Shown here one piece after another: positions 1-11,422 of a stretch of DNA of 64,000 nt. Below the pieces are notes generated by a model that made no database searches, was not told where the DNA came from, and saw only the letters and a list, made by a program, of their open reading frames with translations. The DNA is from Tilletiaria anomala UBC 951 (lineage: Eukaryota > Basidiomycota > Exobasidiomycetes > Georgefischeriales > Tilletiariaceae), in contig NW_013546974.1 of assembly GCF_000711695.1 (NCBI RefSeq), forward strand, positions 1 through 64,000, in the 5' to 3' direction. Every line of letters begins with the position of its first letter. Position 1 is the stretch's first letter. The translations under genes and the position numbers were made by a program.

Positions 1-171
1 TCAGGCTTGATCTACGACGAGACCCGCGGTGTCCTCAAGCTCTTCCTCGAGTCCGTCATCCGTGACTCAGTCACTTACACCGAGCACGCCAAGCGCAAGA
101 CAGTCACATCGCTCGACGTTGTCTACGCCCTCAAGCGTCAAGGCCGCACCCTCTACGGTTTCGGCGGGTAA
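1..171 (+). CDS. Histone H4, C-terminal part (5' end outside window)
   Basis: Frame 1 reads without interruption from the first base and ends in TAA at 169-171, giving the last 56 residues of histone H4. The visible part covers the end of alpha-2, alpha-3 and the C-terminal tail: [23 protein letters not shown] and the ending [11 protein letters not shown] are the near-invariant H4 strings. H4 pairs with H3 in the nucleosome core. The start, promoter and any introns lie left of the window. It converges on the urease accessory gene, with about 500 bp between the two stop codons. Identity is certain from the sequence; copy number and expression cannot be judged here. Confidence 0.97.
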   Translation, partial: SGLIYDETRGVLKLFLESVIRDSVTYTEHAKRKTVTSLDVVYALKRQGRTLYGFGG

Positions 172-667
172 TTTTACCGCTGCTACCAGTATGCTGTTCA
201 AGGCAGCTATTTGTTCTTCTCTTCTATTACTGTGCAATAGTGTAACAGCAGCCATACTGCAACTATGAGCCTTGGCAAGCCATGGCTCTACATTTTCATC
301 GTCTGTTTGTCTCTACGTGTGCTCTTATTTGCTTGCATTTACCTTTTAACGCATTGGTAGCCTCGTTTTGTACGTTGCCTGCGCGCGATGAGCTGTTTGC
401 GCTTGTCTTTCGCAGCACGACGGCTGCTCGTCGTATTTTGTACGCAGCAGCTGGAGCGTTGGACGAAGTCGCAATCAAAGCAGTAACCCCTACACGGCTA
501 CAAGCGTGTCCTTTTCAGGTGGCGGCGTATTAGTTCGACTTGAATACCTCGATGGAGACCGGTGTAAACTGAAGTCCCTCTAGAAATACATTCACGGTCC
601 GAAATGGACAGTGGTCATGTCTACATGCCTTGCATCGGGACGGCCGCACGATTATTCTCTTTCGGGA
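172..667. other. Intergenic, convergent 3' ends of H4 and UreG
   Basis: No coding frame with family resemblance is visible on either strand. The stretch is T-rich just after the H4 stop and presumably holds the 3' untranslated regions of both convergent genes. Confidence 0.6.
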
Positions 668-1888
668 TTATGCTCCCAGCGCCTTGCCGCCCTTGTCTGC
701 GCCTGCGGCGCTTCTAGCCGCCAAGATCATATCTGCGACAGCATCGACACCTTCGTCGTGCTTGACGGACGTAAAGACCGTTGGGCCATTGTCGCGCATC
801 TTATCTGCATCGCGCCGCATGACGTCGAGGGAGGCGCCAACGTACTGGGCAATATCGATCTTGTTGATGACCAGCAGGTCCGATTGCGATATCCCAGGTC
901 CGCCTTTGCGCGGCACCTTGTCGCCACCGGCAACGTCGATGACTGCGATGGTGGAGAGTCAGTGCGGAGCCTTGGACGATACTGACGGGAGACAACAGCT
1001 CACCGTACACGTGGAAATCTGCCAGCTCCACGCTGAACGCAGCAGCCAGGTTGTCTCCACCCGACTCGACGAACAGCAGTTGTGTCTCCTGTGAGAGCAA
1101 GCATTTAAATTTCAGCGCCGTCACTCGCACTTTTGATTGTGAAGGGACACACAAATTCGGCTTGGAGTTGCTCAAGCGCCTCGAGATTCGCACTGATGTC
1201 TTCCTGTACACTCAGAAGAGAAATTGCGTCAGGCTTTCCGACGCCGCCAGTCGCCAGTTTGAGCTTGGCACGCACCCGAATAGCTGCATGTGGACATCCC
1301 CCACTCTCGATAGCCCGGATTCTCGAAGTGGGTTGGAGCGCAGAATTGCGGATCAAGAATTCTTGATCTTCACGAGTGAAGATGTCATTCGTGACAACTC
1401 CAATGTTGTACTTTTCCCGCAGCTTTCGACAGAGTGCTAGCAGGAGCGCCGTCTTTCCGCTGCCGACGGGCCTGAGTGTTATGATCGCACGGTCGAAACA
1501 GAGAGTTGGAGGGACGTTGTCAGCTCGCAATACATTACCAGTAATCGAGGTGGCCCGTCCATCCGCACACCCACCCGCCAATGCCGATGGTGAAAGCCCG
1601 CTCATTCCAGTCTCTGTTCGAGTGATCGGGCATGTCACGCTGGTGAAACTTCCCTGGGTGGTCCATGACATCGTGCGTGTGCCCATGCTCATTCGCTGCA
1701 CCCGACTGCGCATGCGTATGGGAGTGACCGGATTGAGCATCGTGTGAATGAGCATGACCCAACGCGGTGCCCTCCTTGTTGACGTCCGAAGCGAGTTTGA
1801 AGTCGCATACCTGCGAGCTACCCTGCGTGGCCGCCATTTCTACAGTCCAGTCGAGAAAGGGCTGGATATTTTCGCTTGCCAAGTCCAT
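668..1888 (-). CDS. ureG: Urease accessory GTPase UreG
   Basis: UreG is the SIMIBI-class GTPase that drives nickel insertion into urease together with the UreD/UreF partners. Five exons are inferred on the minus strand, starting at an ATG at 1888-1886 and ending in TAA at 670-668. In order they give a His-rich N-terminus ([17 protein letters not shown]), the P-loop PVGSGKT preceded by FTIGIGG, switch region [12 protein letters not shown], the Cys-Pro-His nickel motif in [50 protein letters not shown] and the guanine-specificity motif NKID. Each exon join restores the family sequence at a GT-AG intron. The His-rich head is expected to bind nickel, as in plant and fungal UreG. Family membership is certain; the exact first exon is likely but not proven. 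It lies head-to-head with UFD2, sharing a short intergenic region. Confidence 0.93.
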
Positions 1889-2101
1889 GCGTCTGAACTT
1901 GCAGATCCAGGCACATGGGAGGTGATAATGTCAAAAGAGTTATTGACACCGCGTGCAAGTCAAGTCACAGTCAAGCAGGTAAAGCGGTCAAGCCCTGGTG
2001 TGACTAGTTCGGCTGCAGTGGGGCACTTGGCGGAACCACAGCAGAGGAGAGCAAGAGACAGTTTCCGAAGGCATGCGCAACCTCATCATTCAAGTGGACA
2101 A

Positions 2102-5100
2102 ATGGCTTCTACCTTCGACCCCGAGCGGCTGGAATCAGTGGACCTCTTGCATGCAGATGCAACAGATGAGAACATAGGATCACAGAGTCTGGTCTGCTAG
2201 GCAAGACGGGCAGACTTTGCGAGGCACCGCTTGACTCGCGACCCGATTTTGCGGACGTGCTCTCGGAGGGTGAAAGTGTGACAAGCACCGTAACCATGGC
2301 TGCGGCGCCGAACTTGGATTCTTGGAAGCAGCGTGCAACGGAGGGCGTCTTCAAGGTCACCTTGGACGTGAGATTTTTGTCAGAGCTACATATTATCGCG
2401 GAAGGATCGTGCTCACATCAGTCCTCTGCAAACTCGTACCCGTTGACAGCGCAACAAGGCTGAGGACACAGCGTGGGACCTCATTTACCTCAAGGACGTT
2501 GCGGAAGAGCTGAGCCAGGAGAATGCCGGCCAAGGTGCGTGCCACAAAGGAAACACATTTCGCATTTCACTGCGTTCGCTTTCTTACAACACACCTGAAA
2601 CATGCTCCCCTGAACAGCTCCCATAGCTTCACCGGACATCGCGGATCGACTCCTGATCGCGAGGCTGCAGCTCGATCCGGACGGCGAGAATGTAACCGAC
2701 GACGCGGACAAGCTTACTGCGTTAGCCAGTCTCGACAAGGAAGAGACATGCTGGGACTACCTCATTCGAGCATGGAGGCGGTGTAAGCAAGAAGAGCTCT
2801 CATTGAAAAAGGTAGGTTACTTTGTTCGCGAATGAAACACATGCCGACTCACAGCTGCCCTGCTATTTGTGACACAGACGCTGCCGAATGCGCTTGCACC
2901 AGCTCAGGCCGTTCTCGATGAACTTCGCGGGCTCATCGTTTCCTACCTCGGTCTGCTCATCCAGACACCCGACATGTTTCCTTGCAATACGAAACCGAAT
3001 GGCAAGGCGATCAACGCACTATGTCTTCTCCCTTCCATCGTCAAGACTTCCTCTTTTGTTTCTATGGGTGCCTTTCCTTCCACCAGCTCATCACAGTCGG
3101 CATTGCTCAAAAATGAATGGGCTTCCGTAGAGCCTCACGAGACGCCTTTCTTGCTTGCCGACTTGGCCAATCGCTTTAGCGAAGGCGACGACTTTTCCGA
3201 ACTGCAAGATATCCTGGGCCCGACACTTCAAGAGATTAGCAGGCGTATCTTAGAAGGTGAGGAGGTCGCGCCATCAAGCTCGCGTGGGCCTCCTACACCA
3301 GGCGGAACTGGCGGCAGCGCCGCCCCGCCTCCGGCTCTCGCAGGACGAGGCCAACTCTCCCCGCAAGCGCTAGCGCAGGCAGCGCAGACTGGCAACATAC
3401 AAGCCGTGCTAGCGCACCTGCTCGGCCAGCGCGGTGCTGCTAGGATGCCGGGTGCAAACACAGCCGGAGCACAGGATGCGATGGACGTAGACGAGGGGGA
3501 TGATGCTTTTACAGATATCCCTGGCGCACTGCGCAAGACCAAGGAAGGCCCGAATATCACTGGTCTGGAATGGCGGCCTTACCTGACAGCACTTGTGGAG
3601 GCAGCGGGCAATAAACGAATCGCTGAATTTGTGAGCGTCTGCACTCCACCTTCAAGAACTACTGCGACTGCTACTGACCAAGCCCGTGTTGCCCGTTCTT
3701 TACATCCAGATGACCAAACTGAACTCATTCGACCCTGAAGGCGTCAAAACGCCGCAGCTAGAGCGCAAGTCTCTGCTCGGGCCAATCCTGCGGCTGTCGG
3801 TGTTTCCTGATGCATACCCTTCCATCACGGAGCAATTTTTCAGCAACGCCAAGAGCAGGAACCGCGCGGACATTGAGATGAATGCCAACTCGCTGCGATC
3901 TACGATGGAAATCGTGCAGAGCTCGAACTTCCGGATATGCAACTCGATCGTGCGGAGCGGGCCGATGGCGAGGGAGGAGATGCTGCGTTACTGGGGGCGC
4001 GCTTGCGACTTGAATGCCAAGCGGGCAGGGATGCGGGTGAAAGCGAGCGCCGTCTCGACCGACGCGTTCATGGTCAACCTCTTCGAGCTGACCCTGCGCT
4101 TTGCGGAGCCCTTTATGGACGCGAGCTATTCGAAGGTGAGCGAGCAAGAGCAGCTCCGGGGTGTATGGAGTTTGAGCTGAAGAAAAATTCCCTGCATCCA
4201 GATTGATCGAATAGACATGGAGTACTTCCGCCATCAGAAACGCTTTGACGCAGCAAACCTTACGCGCCTCAACGCCTCTGAACCCGAGGCCGCCAAGTGG
4301 GTGTCTGATGCGGGCACAGCCGCCTCAGCGCCCAACTTCATCACCGAAACCTTCTACCTGGCAACCCGGCTGTGCACGTTGGGGCCGGTCAAAGTGATTC
4401 GCAACTACCAGGAGCTGGAGAAGGACATGCGGCGCATGAAGAAGCGTGCCGACGAGTACGAGGGCGATCGAGAGCAGTGGGCGAGCACTCCGCAAGCCCC
4501 GCAATACGAGGCCTTCATCAAACGTACACGCGAAGCGGTCGATCGCATGCAATCGACGCTCATCGCGTACAACGTTCAGCTACTCGACCCAGCTTTCGTC
4601 ACCAGAATGGTAAGCTTCACGAGCCTGGTGATGACTTGGCTTATCCGCGTCGCAGACCCACGACGCGCGCATCCACGCAAGATGGTCGAGCTTCCGCTTC
4701 CGGACCAAGCTGCAGTGGAATTCACCATGCTGCCAGAGCACATATTTGAAGATGTCTGCGAGTTCCTACTATTCATCGCAAAGTACCGGCCGCAGAGCTT
4801 GACCGAACCGGCGAAGAACGACCTCGTGTCGTTTTGCACCACATTCCTGCTTTCCAGCGCGTACATCAAGAACCCCTTTTTGAAGGCCAAGCTTGCCGAG
4901 ATTCTCTATTACAACCTATGGGAGTATGGCAATGCACGGCAGGGCATTCTTGGCGACACGATCAACATCCACCCGCTCGCGTTGTGCGGCCTCGTGCCTG
5001 CACTCATGTCATTTTGGGTCGAGGCTGAGTCGACGGGGTCTCACACGCAATTCTACGACAAGTTCAACATCCGTGCTCACCTCTGCAAAGTCTTCGAGAC

Positions 5101-6148
5101 GATCTGGACCACTCCGCAGCACAAGCAGCGCGTCCAGGAAGAGTCCAAAAAGGCGCGATTCGTCACATTCATCAATCGCATGATGAATGACGTCACTTTC
5201 TTGCTCGATGACGCGCTGGAGAAGCTGCAAGAGCTGCACAATAAACAGCAGCTGATGGACAATCCGGCCGAATGGGCTGCTCTCACTGGCGAACAGCAAC
5301 AGGAGCATTCGAGCCATATGCGAGGTGTCGAAGAGCAGGTGGGGTGGATGCTGCAATACGGCCACCAATTCCTCAACATGCTCATCAAGTTTACTGAGGA
5401 GACAAAAGACGCCTTCATGGAGCCAGAGATTGTGGACAGGTTGGCTGCCATGCTCGACTTCAATCTAGACGTCTTGGTCGGTCCTAGATGCCAGGAACTC
5501 AAGGTTAAAGAGCCAAAGAAGGTCGGCTTCAACCCGAGGCATCTGCTGCAGCAGATCCTCTCGGTCTATCTCAACCTTGCTGCTCGCAAAGAGTTCATCA
5601 AGGCAATCGCCAAGGACGGGAGAAGCTACAAGAAGGAGATATTCGTGAAAGCAGCATCAATCGCATCCAGACATATGCTCAAAAGTCCAGCGGAGATCGA
5701 AGCGCTAGGGGGGCTCATAGAGCACGTCGAGGAGACAAAGGGCAAGGAAGAGGAGGAGGAGGAGGACCTTGGCGAGATTCCAGATGAGTATACTGGTGAG
5801 TAGAGCCTGCGAGCCTTTTGAGATGCTTCTATGACGTCACTGACTATTGTTGGATACCTGCGCAGACCCGCTCATGGCGACTCTGATGAAGGATCCCGTA
5901 CGCCTGCCTTCATCAAAGGCGATCCTAGACCGTGCCACAATCAAAGCGCACTTGCTCAGCGATGCATCTGACCCCTTCAATCGCATGCCTCTGAAGATTG
6001 AGGATGTATTGCCCGGTGAGTCTGCTCAAGTGGGTTTGACCCCTGCAGGGCTTCCCTGACACTATTGTTATCCTTCTCAGCCGATGACCTGCGCGCAGAG
6101 ATTGAGGCCTTCGTTGCAGCGCGTCGGAAGAACAAAACAGCTTCATGA
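2102..6148 (+). CDS. UFD2: Ubiquitin conjugation factor E4 (UFD2 family, U-box ligase)
   Basis: UFD2 extends short ubiquitin chains on substrates handed over by Cdc48/p97. About nine exons are inferred. Clear joins include an intron at 3631-3709 (EF then [11 protein letters not shown]), 4136-4201 (ASYSK then IDRIDMEYF), 5796-5863 (DEYT then [12 protein letters not shown]) and 6016-6080 (VLP then [11 protein letters not shown]), with TGA at 6146-6148. The long exon 4202-5795 holds the UFD2 core, with [16 protein letters not shown] and [10 protein letters not shown]. The C-terminal U-box (about 5864-6148) has the fold's [12 protein letters not shown] start and no zinc ligands. Before the core lies a low-complexity Gly/Pro/Ala patch near 3280-3480. 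The N-terminus is unsure: an ATG at 2102 opens a suitable frame, but the first join (about 2170-2210) is not clear. Upstream exons carry VFKVTLD and [12 protein letters not shown], typical of the family. Confidence 0.93.
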
Positions 6149-6195
6149 TGCAAGGCGTCCGGTGCAGCTGATCACGTATTCTCAACAAAGTTTAT

Positions 6196-7421
6196 TCAAT
6201 ACGTTGCAGCAAGTCGCGCTTGGAGATATTCCCCGCCTGTGATGCCTTCCTTGTGCAGCAAACTGGCAAACTTCGTCTTGTCTATTTCACTGCGCCAGTC
6301 CTCTTTGAGAGGTTCTAAACGAGCATTCTCATCTGGTTGGCAGAAATAGGCGCTACGATTCGAATCCATTGAGCATGGAGGGTGTTCGAAGAAGGGTTTC
6401 TGAATGAGACTCACATCGAGTACCGTGAGCTGGTTTGGCTTTCATTCTGCGGCATTGCGACGCGATGCTGCGTCGACTTGAATCTGGACGCAGACCAGAA
6501 CTCCATTGCATCCGCGACGTTCACCACGATGCAGCCGGGCTTTGGAGGTACATCAATCCAGTGACCACCGTGACCGTTTGTTAGGTCCACCTGAAGTCCA
6601 CCCACGTCTTTCTGGAAAAGGAGGGTGCACGAACCCTGCGGGTAATAGGGGGCGGTCAGAGCTTGCTCATGTTTCCGGTACAGCAATGACAGTGGGGTCG
6701 CACGTAGTCTGAATGAGATCCCGCCCGTATCGAACCGTTCGAATCTGGCGATGTGACCGGTGCCGGTGGATAGTGGATCAGACGTAAGCGATCGAGCTCG
6801 GCCTGCATTCCAAAATTGTATTTGTCAGCCTTGGGCAATGACGTTAGAATGAAGAACGAGGAGACACACATGATGGTGCGGGGCAAAGTAGTCGTGCGAC
6901 AGCTGCGATGGCATTCGGCAGTACGATCAATCTTCTTGCTGGTACGATGGCAATACCTAGCAGCTCACTCCAAGGGCCAGCGCAAAGCCTTCCAGGACAC
7001 GGAGCGACACCAAGCGACAGCTTTCAAAAAATAAACCAAGTTCGTCTGCCTGCGACTGCAACGAAGATGGCAGAGGCTGCTGTGGTTGTCCTGATGCGAA
7101 TTTCTTGACGTAAAATGACTCTTTCAAGTCTCCAGCTGTGTTCTTGGTAGGGTCAAGCTTTTCATGCATCAATGCCGTGTAGCCAGAATTATTTATCCGG
7201 TCTTGCGTCCTTAGCTTTTCTTCCATCGCTTCAGGTGACCTGTCTGAGAAGAGCGCATCGGTCATCTCGAACGCTTTCGATACTTGATCAGTGCTGATGC
7301 CGTGATCTGTGAGGTAGAAAAAGCCGGTCTCTTGGGATGCTTCCCGAATACAGCTGCCTAGCGCGTCTCGGTCAGCACGGAGAGAGATGACCGGTAATTG
7401 CTGTAAAGGCATGCAACTCAT
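6196..7421 (-). CDS. 2-oxoglutarate/Fe(II)-dependent dioxygenase (isopenicillin N synthase-like)
   Basis: Likely a cytosolic 2OG-Fe(II) oxygenase of the DIOX_N plus 2OG-FeII_Oxy family; the substrate is unknown. Translation starts at an ATG at 7421-7419 (MSCMPLQQLPVISL), and TAA is at 6198-6196. The N-terminal DIOX_N part contains ETGFFYLTDHGI. Joining exons at GT-AG sites gives LSHDYFAPHHH, AELDRLRLIHYPP, the iron-binding HSD in AGSHSDYG, then the distal histidine in STQHRVAMP and the 2OG-binding arginine in RYSIAYF. All three metal ligands and the Arg/Ser pair are present, so the enzyme looks active. Five introns are inferred, including one of about 55 bp near 6350-6408. Its 3' end lies only 47 bp from the stop of UFD2, so the two transcripts probably overlap in antisense. 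Members act on small metabolites, flavonoid-like compounds or proteins; I cannot choose. Confidence 0.85.
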
Positions 7422-7748
7422 TGTGAGATATGAAACGATCCTTATGAGTGAATAGTTCGTAGCCGACAACCACGTTCAAGTGATCAGGCTCTCTTCGACG
7501 GGCGACTTTACGTTCTTGCGAGGTTTACTCGACTTGTAACCAGGGTGGCGGTGTGTTCGGTGGGTGATAACTGATAAGGGGCGCATGACCATCATCTCGA
7601 CCATTGGAGACGATGAAAACAGATGTGACTATGAGATTCACTGTGAGCATAGAGGATGACGAGATGACTCACGAAAAGTGAGCTCATCGTTGAGGTATAT
7701 GCATACAGTGGTCTGACTCTACGGCAATAGGCTATGTATGCTACAAAA
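7422..7748. other. Intergenic, 5' region of the dioxygenase gene
   Basis: Between the dioxygenase start and the stop of the next minus-strand gene. It should hold the dioxygenase promoter and the 3' UTR of the fusion gene. I see no other coding sequence. Confidence 0.55.
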
Positions 7749-10700
7749 TCATCGCTCGGTGGCCAATGCCACTACAATCGCAACATCGTCTACCTTGCCT
7801 CCTGGATAATGGATACCATATCGCTCCGCCTCCCGCTCGAATGGGCTCCGCTTCGTTTGGCTGAACTGGCACATTTTGCAGTATTCGACCAGGTTGTGCG
7901 CGAACAACTGCACAAAGCTGCGCTCTTCTGCGAGTGGATCGCTCGAAGTCGTAGCGTCCACATTGGTAGGATCGAGATGTCTCATCGTTGAAGAGGCAGC
8001 TGCGCCTTTTGGCGACGCCGACAATGTAGAGGAGTTGCGCCGCGCATTCCACGCCGAATGGTGCTTCTCGCGTATGAAACGCATCAGCTGCACAATTTCT
8101 GCAGTGTGCACATTGTCCCACAGTCCATCCGTGCCCGCGAGAACAATATCACCGTCTCGCAGCTTGCAATCCCAGAGCGCTGCGTCTCGCGGCGTATTGG
8201 CGATGCTGCCTTCTTGTGTCATCGATGCTGGCAATTTGGCAAGCTGATAGGGTGTATTGAAACCGTACTGCAAAGGGGTCGACGCAAAATAGACGTCCTC
8301 CTGAGGCCGTGGCGCTGACCTTGATGTCTTTGGTTGCACAACGTGGGGTTGCATTTCGTCCCGTATTGTACGCAAGGTGTCTTTGCCCCCAGGGTTGGCC
8401 CCGCTTACGGTCGCATTCCATCCTTGCCGCAGGATGATGAAGCCACTGTCGCCTAGATTGGCGCTGCGAAGGACACCTTTGCTCGAGTCAAGCGTGATAA
8501 CACAGGCAGTCGCACTGCCCGCAATGACGAGCGGCTCCTTCTGAACAGCATCGTACGCATGTGACAGCAATGCTTGCGGTAGACCAGGGTGATGCGATGG
8601 ATCAGGCGCTGGTCCTTTGGATGGATCGAGCTCATCGTTGCTCAACCGCTCCGGGCACGCCCTGAATTTCGCAGCCTGCTGCGTCACGTGGTACATCAGC
8701 GCCTGACTGACGAGACGAGCAAGCATTACCATAGCATGGGTCAAGTGTGAGCTCGAGCATTTCGAACCGCTGATCAGAATGCCTCAACTCACGAAAAGAG
8801 GGAGGGGTCGACACCGTTCTCTGTCCACCCTCCGACGCCGTCAGCAACGCCAATGACGACGTCCCCTTCCTCGTCTCCCATCGGATCGCCACTTGCTTTG
8901 CTCATGTCAGCGCAAGCGATGGCATCCTCGCCAGCTTCGCCGCCCTGTAGAAGCTCATCTCGCCAACGTCCGATCTCCGTGTCGGCCATAAAGCCGATCT
9001 GCTTTGCCAAAGTTGCATATCGCATCGCTTTAGAGCTACCACTTGCCTCTGCAGACAAGCCTTCCGCCTGCTGCTGCTGCTCTCCTTCGGGATCGCGCGG
9101 CTTACCAGCAAATGCGTAGCCTGTGACAAAGTGGTAAGGCTGCTTTGAGAAAAGCCTCGCGGAAGTGGACAGCGATCGCGTCCCGGGCGGTTGGCCGAAT
9201 ACCGTAAGCGTGCCGTAAGGTTGACGGCCAGTTCCTTTTGTTTGGAAGGCTCCTTGCCACCTTGCTTCACTGGCAAGGGTTTGCTCAAAAGCAGTCGCGG
9301 CTTTGATAGCCTCTTGTGCGCCAATTCGCAAGCTTCGGACAAACTTTACATTCAACCCACTCTTCGCGAGCGTCTCCTGAGCCTCCTGCGCCTTGTTTCC
9401 CTTGAATCTTGCGATGAGCGGCAAGCTCTTGTGCTTAAGGCCAAACTGCTCGAAGGCGTCGATGATCCCCAGCGCGACCTGGTCGCTCTTCGTGATGCCC
9501 CCAAAGATGTTCACGAGGACAGCCTTGACGCTCGGGTCCTGGGAGATGATGCGGATAGCCGCGCGTGCATTCTCGCGCGTTGCACTTCCGCCGCCGTCGA
9601 AGAAGTTGGACGGGTGTCCTCCCTCGGCAATCACTCCGTCGAGCGTGCCCATACCCATGCCTGCGCCGTAGCCAAAGAGGGCAATGTTGCCGTTCTGGTG
9701 CTTTCGGTAGATCAGCCCTTCCAACGCGGCCTCGGCTTCAAGTGCAGAGAGATCGTGCAAGACTGCGCTGGTTGCATCCGCAATCTGACCTGGCCGCGTT
9801 TGAGCCTCTGGAGCTCGCATTCCAGCCTTGTAGCCGATCTCTGGGCGTGCGCGCAGCGCTGTGAGCAACTTTTGCCGGCCAGCTTTGCCTGTTGTATAAT
9901 CGTCAAATGTAAGATTTTGAGAGTGCACGTGAACCTTGCTGCCATCTTGGCTTAGCTCGATCTCGAGAGTGAATCTCTCTCCATCTGCCTTCCAGTAGAG
10001 CACGAAGAGGTCCTCCAGGAACGACTGCAGCAGAACTTTGCACTGAGCACCAAAGTGCTCGCCCAGTGCAAGGTCTCTCTCCAGATTGGCCAAGGATTCG
10101 CTAGCGCCTTGTTTGGCTGTGGCCCGCAAAATATCTTCCGCCGCTGGATCGCACCTCTCTTCGATTGCTCCCATCGGCTTGATTCGGCCAACATCAATGC
10201 AGGTGAGGCTGGTAAGCTCGGGAAAGCTGCGGCGCGCACTAGCAACCGGTATACTTGCTGGCAATGTCGACACCGTCAGCGTTGGACCGTAGTGCATCCC
10301 GGGCCGCGAGGGATGCGGGTGGCCTTTTCTGTCGGCGAGAAGAAGAACCTGCAAGCGAAGCGCCGCAGATGACGGCGCAGGTGCCACAATCACCTTGCCA
10401 GCCTTCTTGAGCGCAAATGGAGGCATGCTGGACATGAAGATGTTGTGCGAACCAAGGACCTTTTTTGCGATATGCTTGGCCATTTTCTCTCCTTTCGTAT
10501 GGTGGACAGTGCCTTTGAGCCCGGCGTCGAACGACGGCTCGCCTGCTCTAAGCGGTGTGGTGACGAAGCGACCATCTTGCGGATGTGCGTCTTGAATGTC
10601 AGCGATGAGTGTTGCCTGCTGCCCTGGGAGAGAGTTTGCAATGGATGCTGCATCCGATGGACTGCTTGCGAGGGTCGGCGGAGCGACGCTGGCAATGTGC

Positions 10701-10831
10701 TCGCTAAGGAGAGATAGCTCCTGCGAAGGAAGCAGATGAAACTGCCGCTGCTGCCTTTTGAGAAATGCTCCAATGATGATCGGTGCTCGCCGCCCCGAGT
10801 GACCCAGGAGAGACATTCTGTTCAACGACAT
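7749..10831 (-). CDS. Fusion: degenerate succinyl-CoA ligase beta-like domain + PTC7-type PP2C phosphatase
   Basis: One frame runs from an ATG at 10831-10829 through about 680 codons with no stop. An intron of about 75 bp near 8719-8795 follows (DPSLF then SQALMYH), and the gene ends in a stop at 7751-7749, about 996 residues. Residues 1-30 are Arg-rich with no acid, like a mitochondrial presequence. Residues about 31-520 resemble succinate-CoA ligase beta: an ATP-grasp-like part, then a CoA-ligase part with FDGGGSATRENARAAI and VNIFGGITKSD. Residues 521-565 are a linker containing RSLSTSARLF. Residues 566-996 are a PP2C phosphatase of the yeast Ptc7/S. pombe azr1 type: GEDA, GVADGVGGW, NLGDSGFI, GDIVLAGTDGLWDN and a final VDDVAIVVALA. 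In yeast Ptc7 works in mitochondria on coenzyme Q biosynthesis. No ATG lies between the ligase half and the phosphatase motifs, so a separate phosphatase start is not evident. The ligase half seems to have lost catalytic ligands (see findings). Confidence 0.85.
9149..9178 (-). other. Internal mitochondrial-presequence-like patch in the fusion protein
   Basis: Codons for about residues 552-561 of the fusion protein read RSLSTSARLF, a string common in fungal mitochondrial presequences (Arg/Ser-rich, no acidic residue, aromatic after the last Arg). It sits directly before the conserved start of the PTC7 region (YHFVTGYAFAGKP). It may be the fossil presequence of a once separate PTC7 gene or a live processing site. 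This is inference. Confidence 0.5.
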
Positions 10832-11422
10832 AGCTTGCTCGCGTCGATATGCTCCGCTCAGAGTGCAGCACGGGCAGCTTTGCACGAATGGGTTTGTCGT
10901 TTGGGCTCGGCGCCTCCACTTAGGGTAGGCCTGGCAGGGAGCGCAACGAATATTTGGAGCTGCTGAGGACCTCTTCGCGGCCGAGTTCTCAGACAATCAA
11001 TGCCCAAGCGCATGACTCTTGTGCAGATCTTTGATCATGCTGCGTGCCATCATCATCCATAGTTGTGACGCGTGTCGTTTCCCGAGTCAGTTTACAAGTC
11101 GCGAGTCCGAGACGTTGCGTGGCGAGCCATCATGGAATTAAAGCCCGGCAGGATTGCCGACGAGAAATAGGGTTGAAAGGAACCTGCGCACGGCAGTGCA
11201 CGCGACGCGTTCACACAGGAAAGAGAGAGGAACGCGTTGAAGACCAACCGGGCCAGCACGTCACCTTGTGCAATCGCACTCAACATTCGAAGTCATACGC
11301 CAGCGTACTTCCCGACCTTTGAACTTTTGGTAACACTGAAAGGGCATGGAACCCAGAAATTGCGCTTTGTCGTTTGAGAAACTTGCTGAAATCAGGCCAC
11401 TGCGATCGGAAACTCAGTCGAG
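10832..11422. promoter_or_regulatory. Shared divergent promoter region (fusion gene / J-protein gene)
   Basis: About 590 bp separates the two diverging start codons. No coding sequence is recognised. Minus-strand codons 10996-10832 stay open upstream of the fusion ATG but contain no ATG, so they are treated as untranslated. Confidence 0.5.

Noticed and set aside
8902-9342. Separate minus-strand start for the PTC7 part from another frame
   Set aside because: The frame starts with TTG, has no ATG, and does not reach the phosphatase motifs without an unsupported intron.
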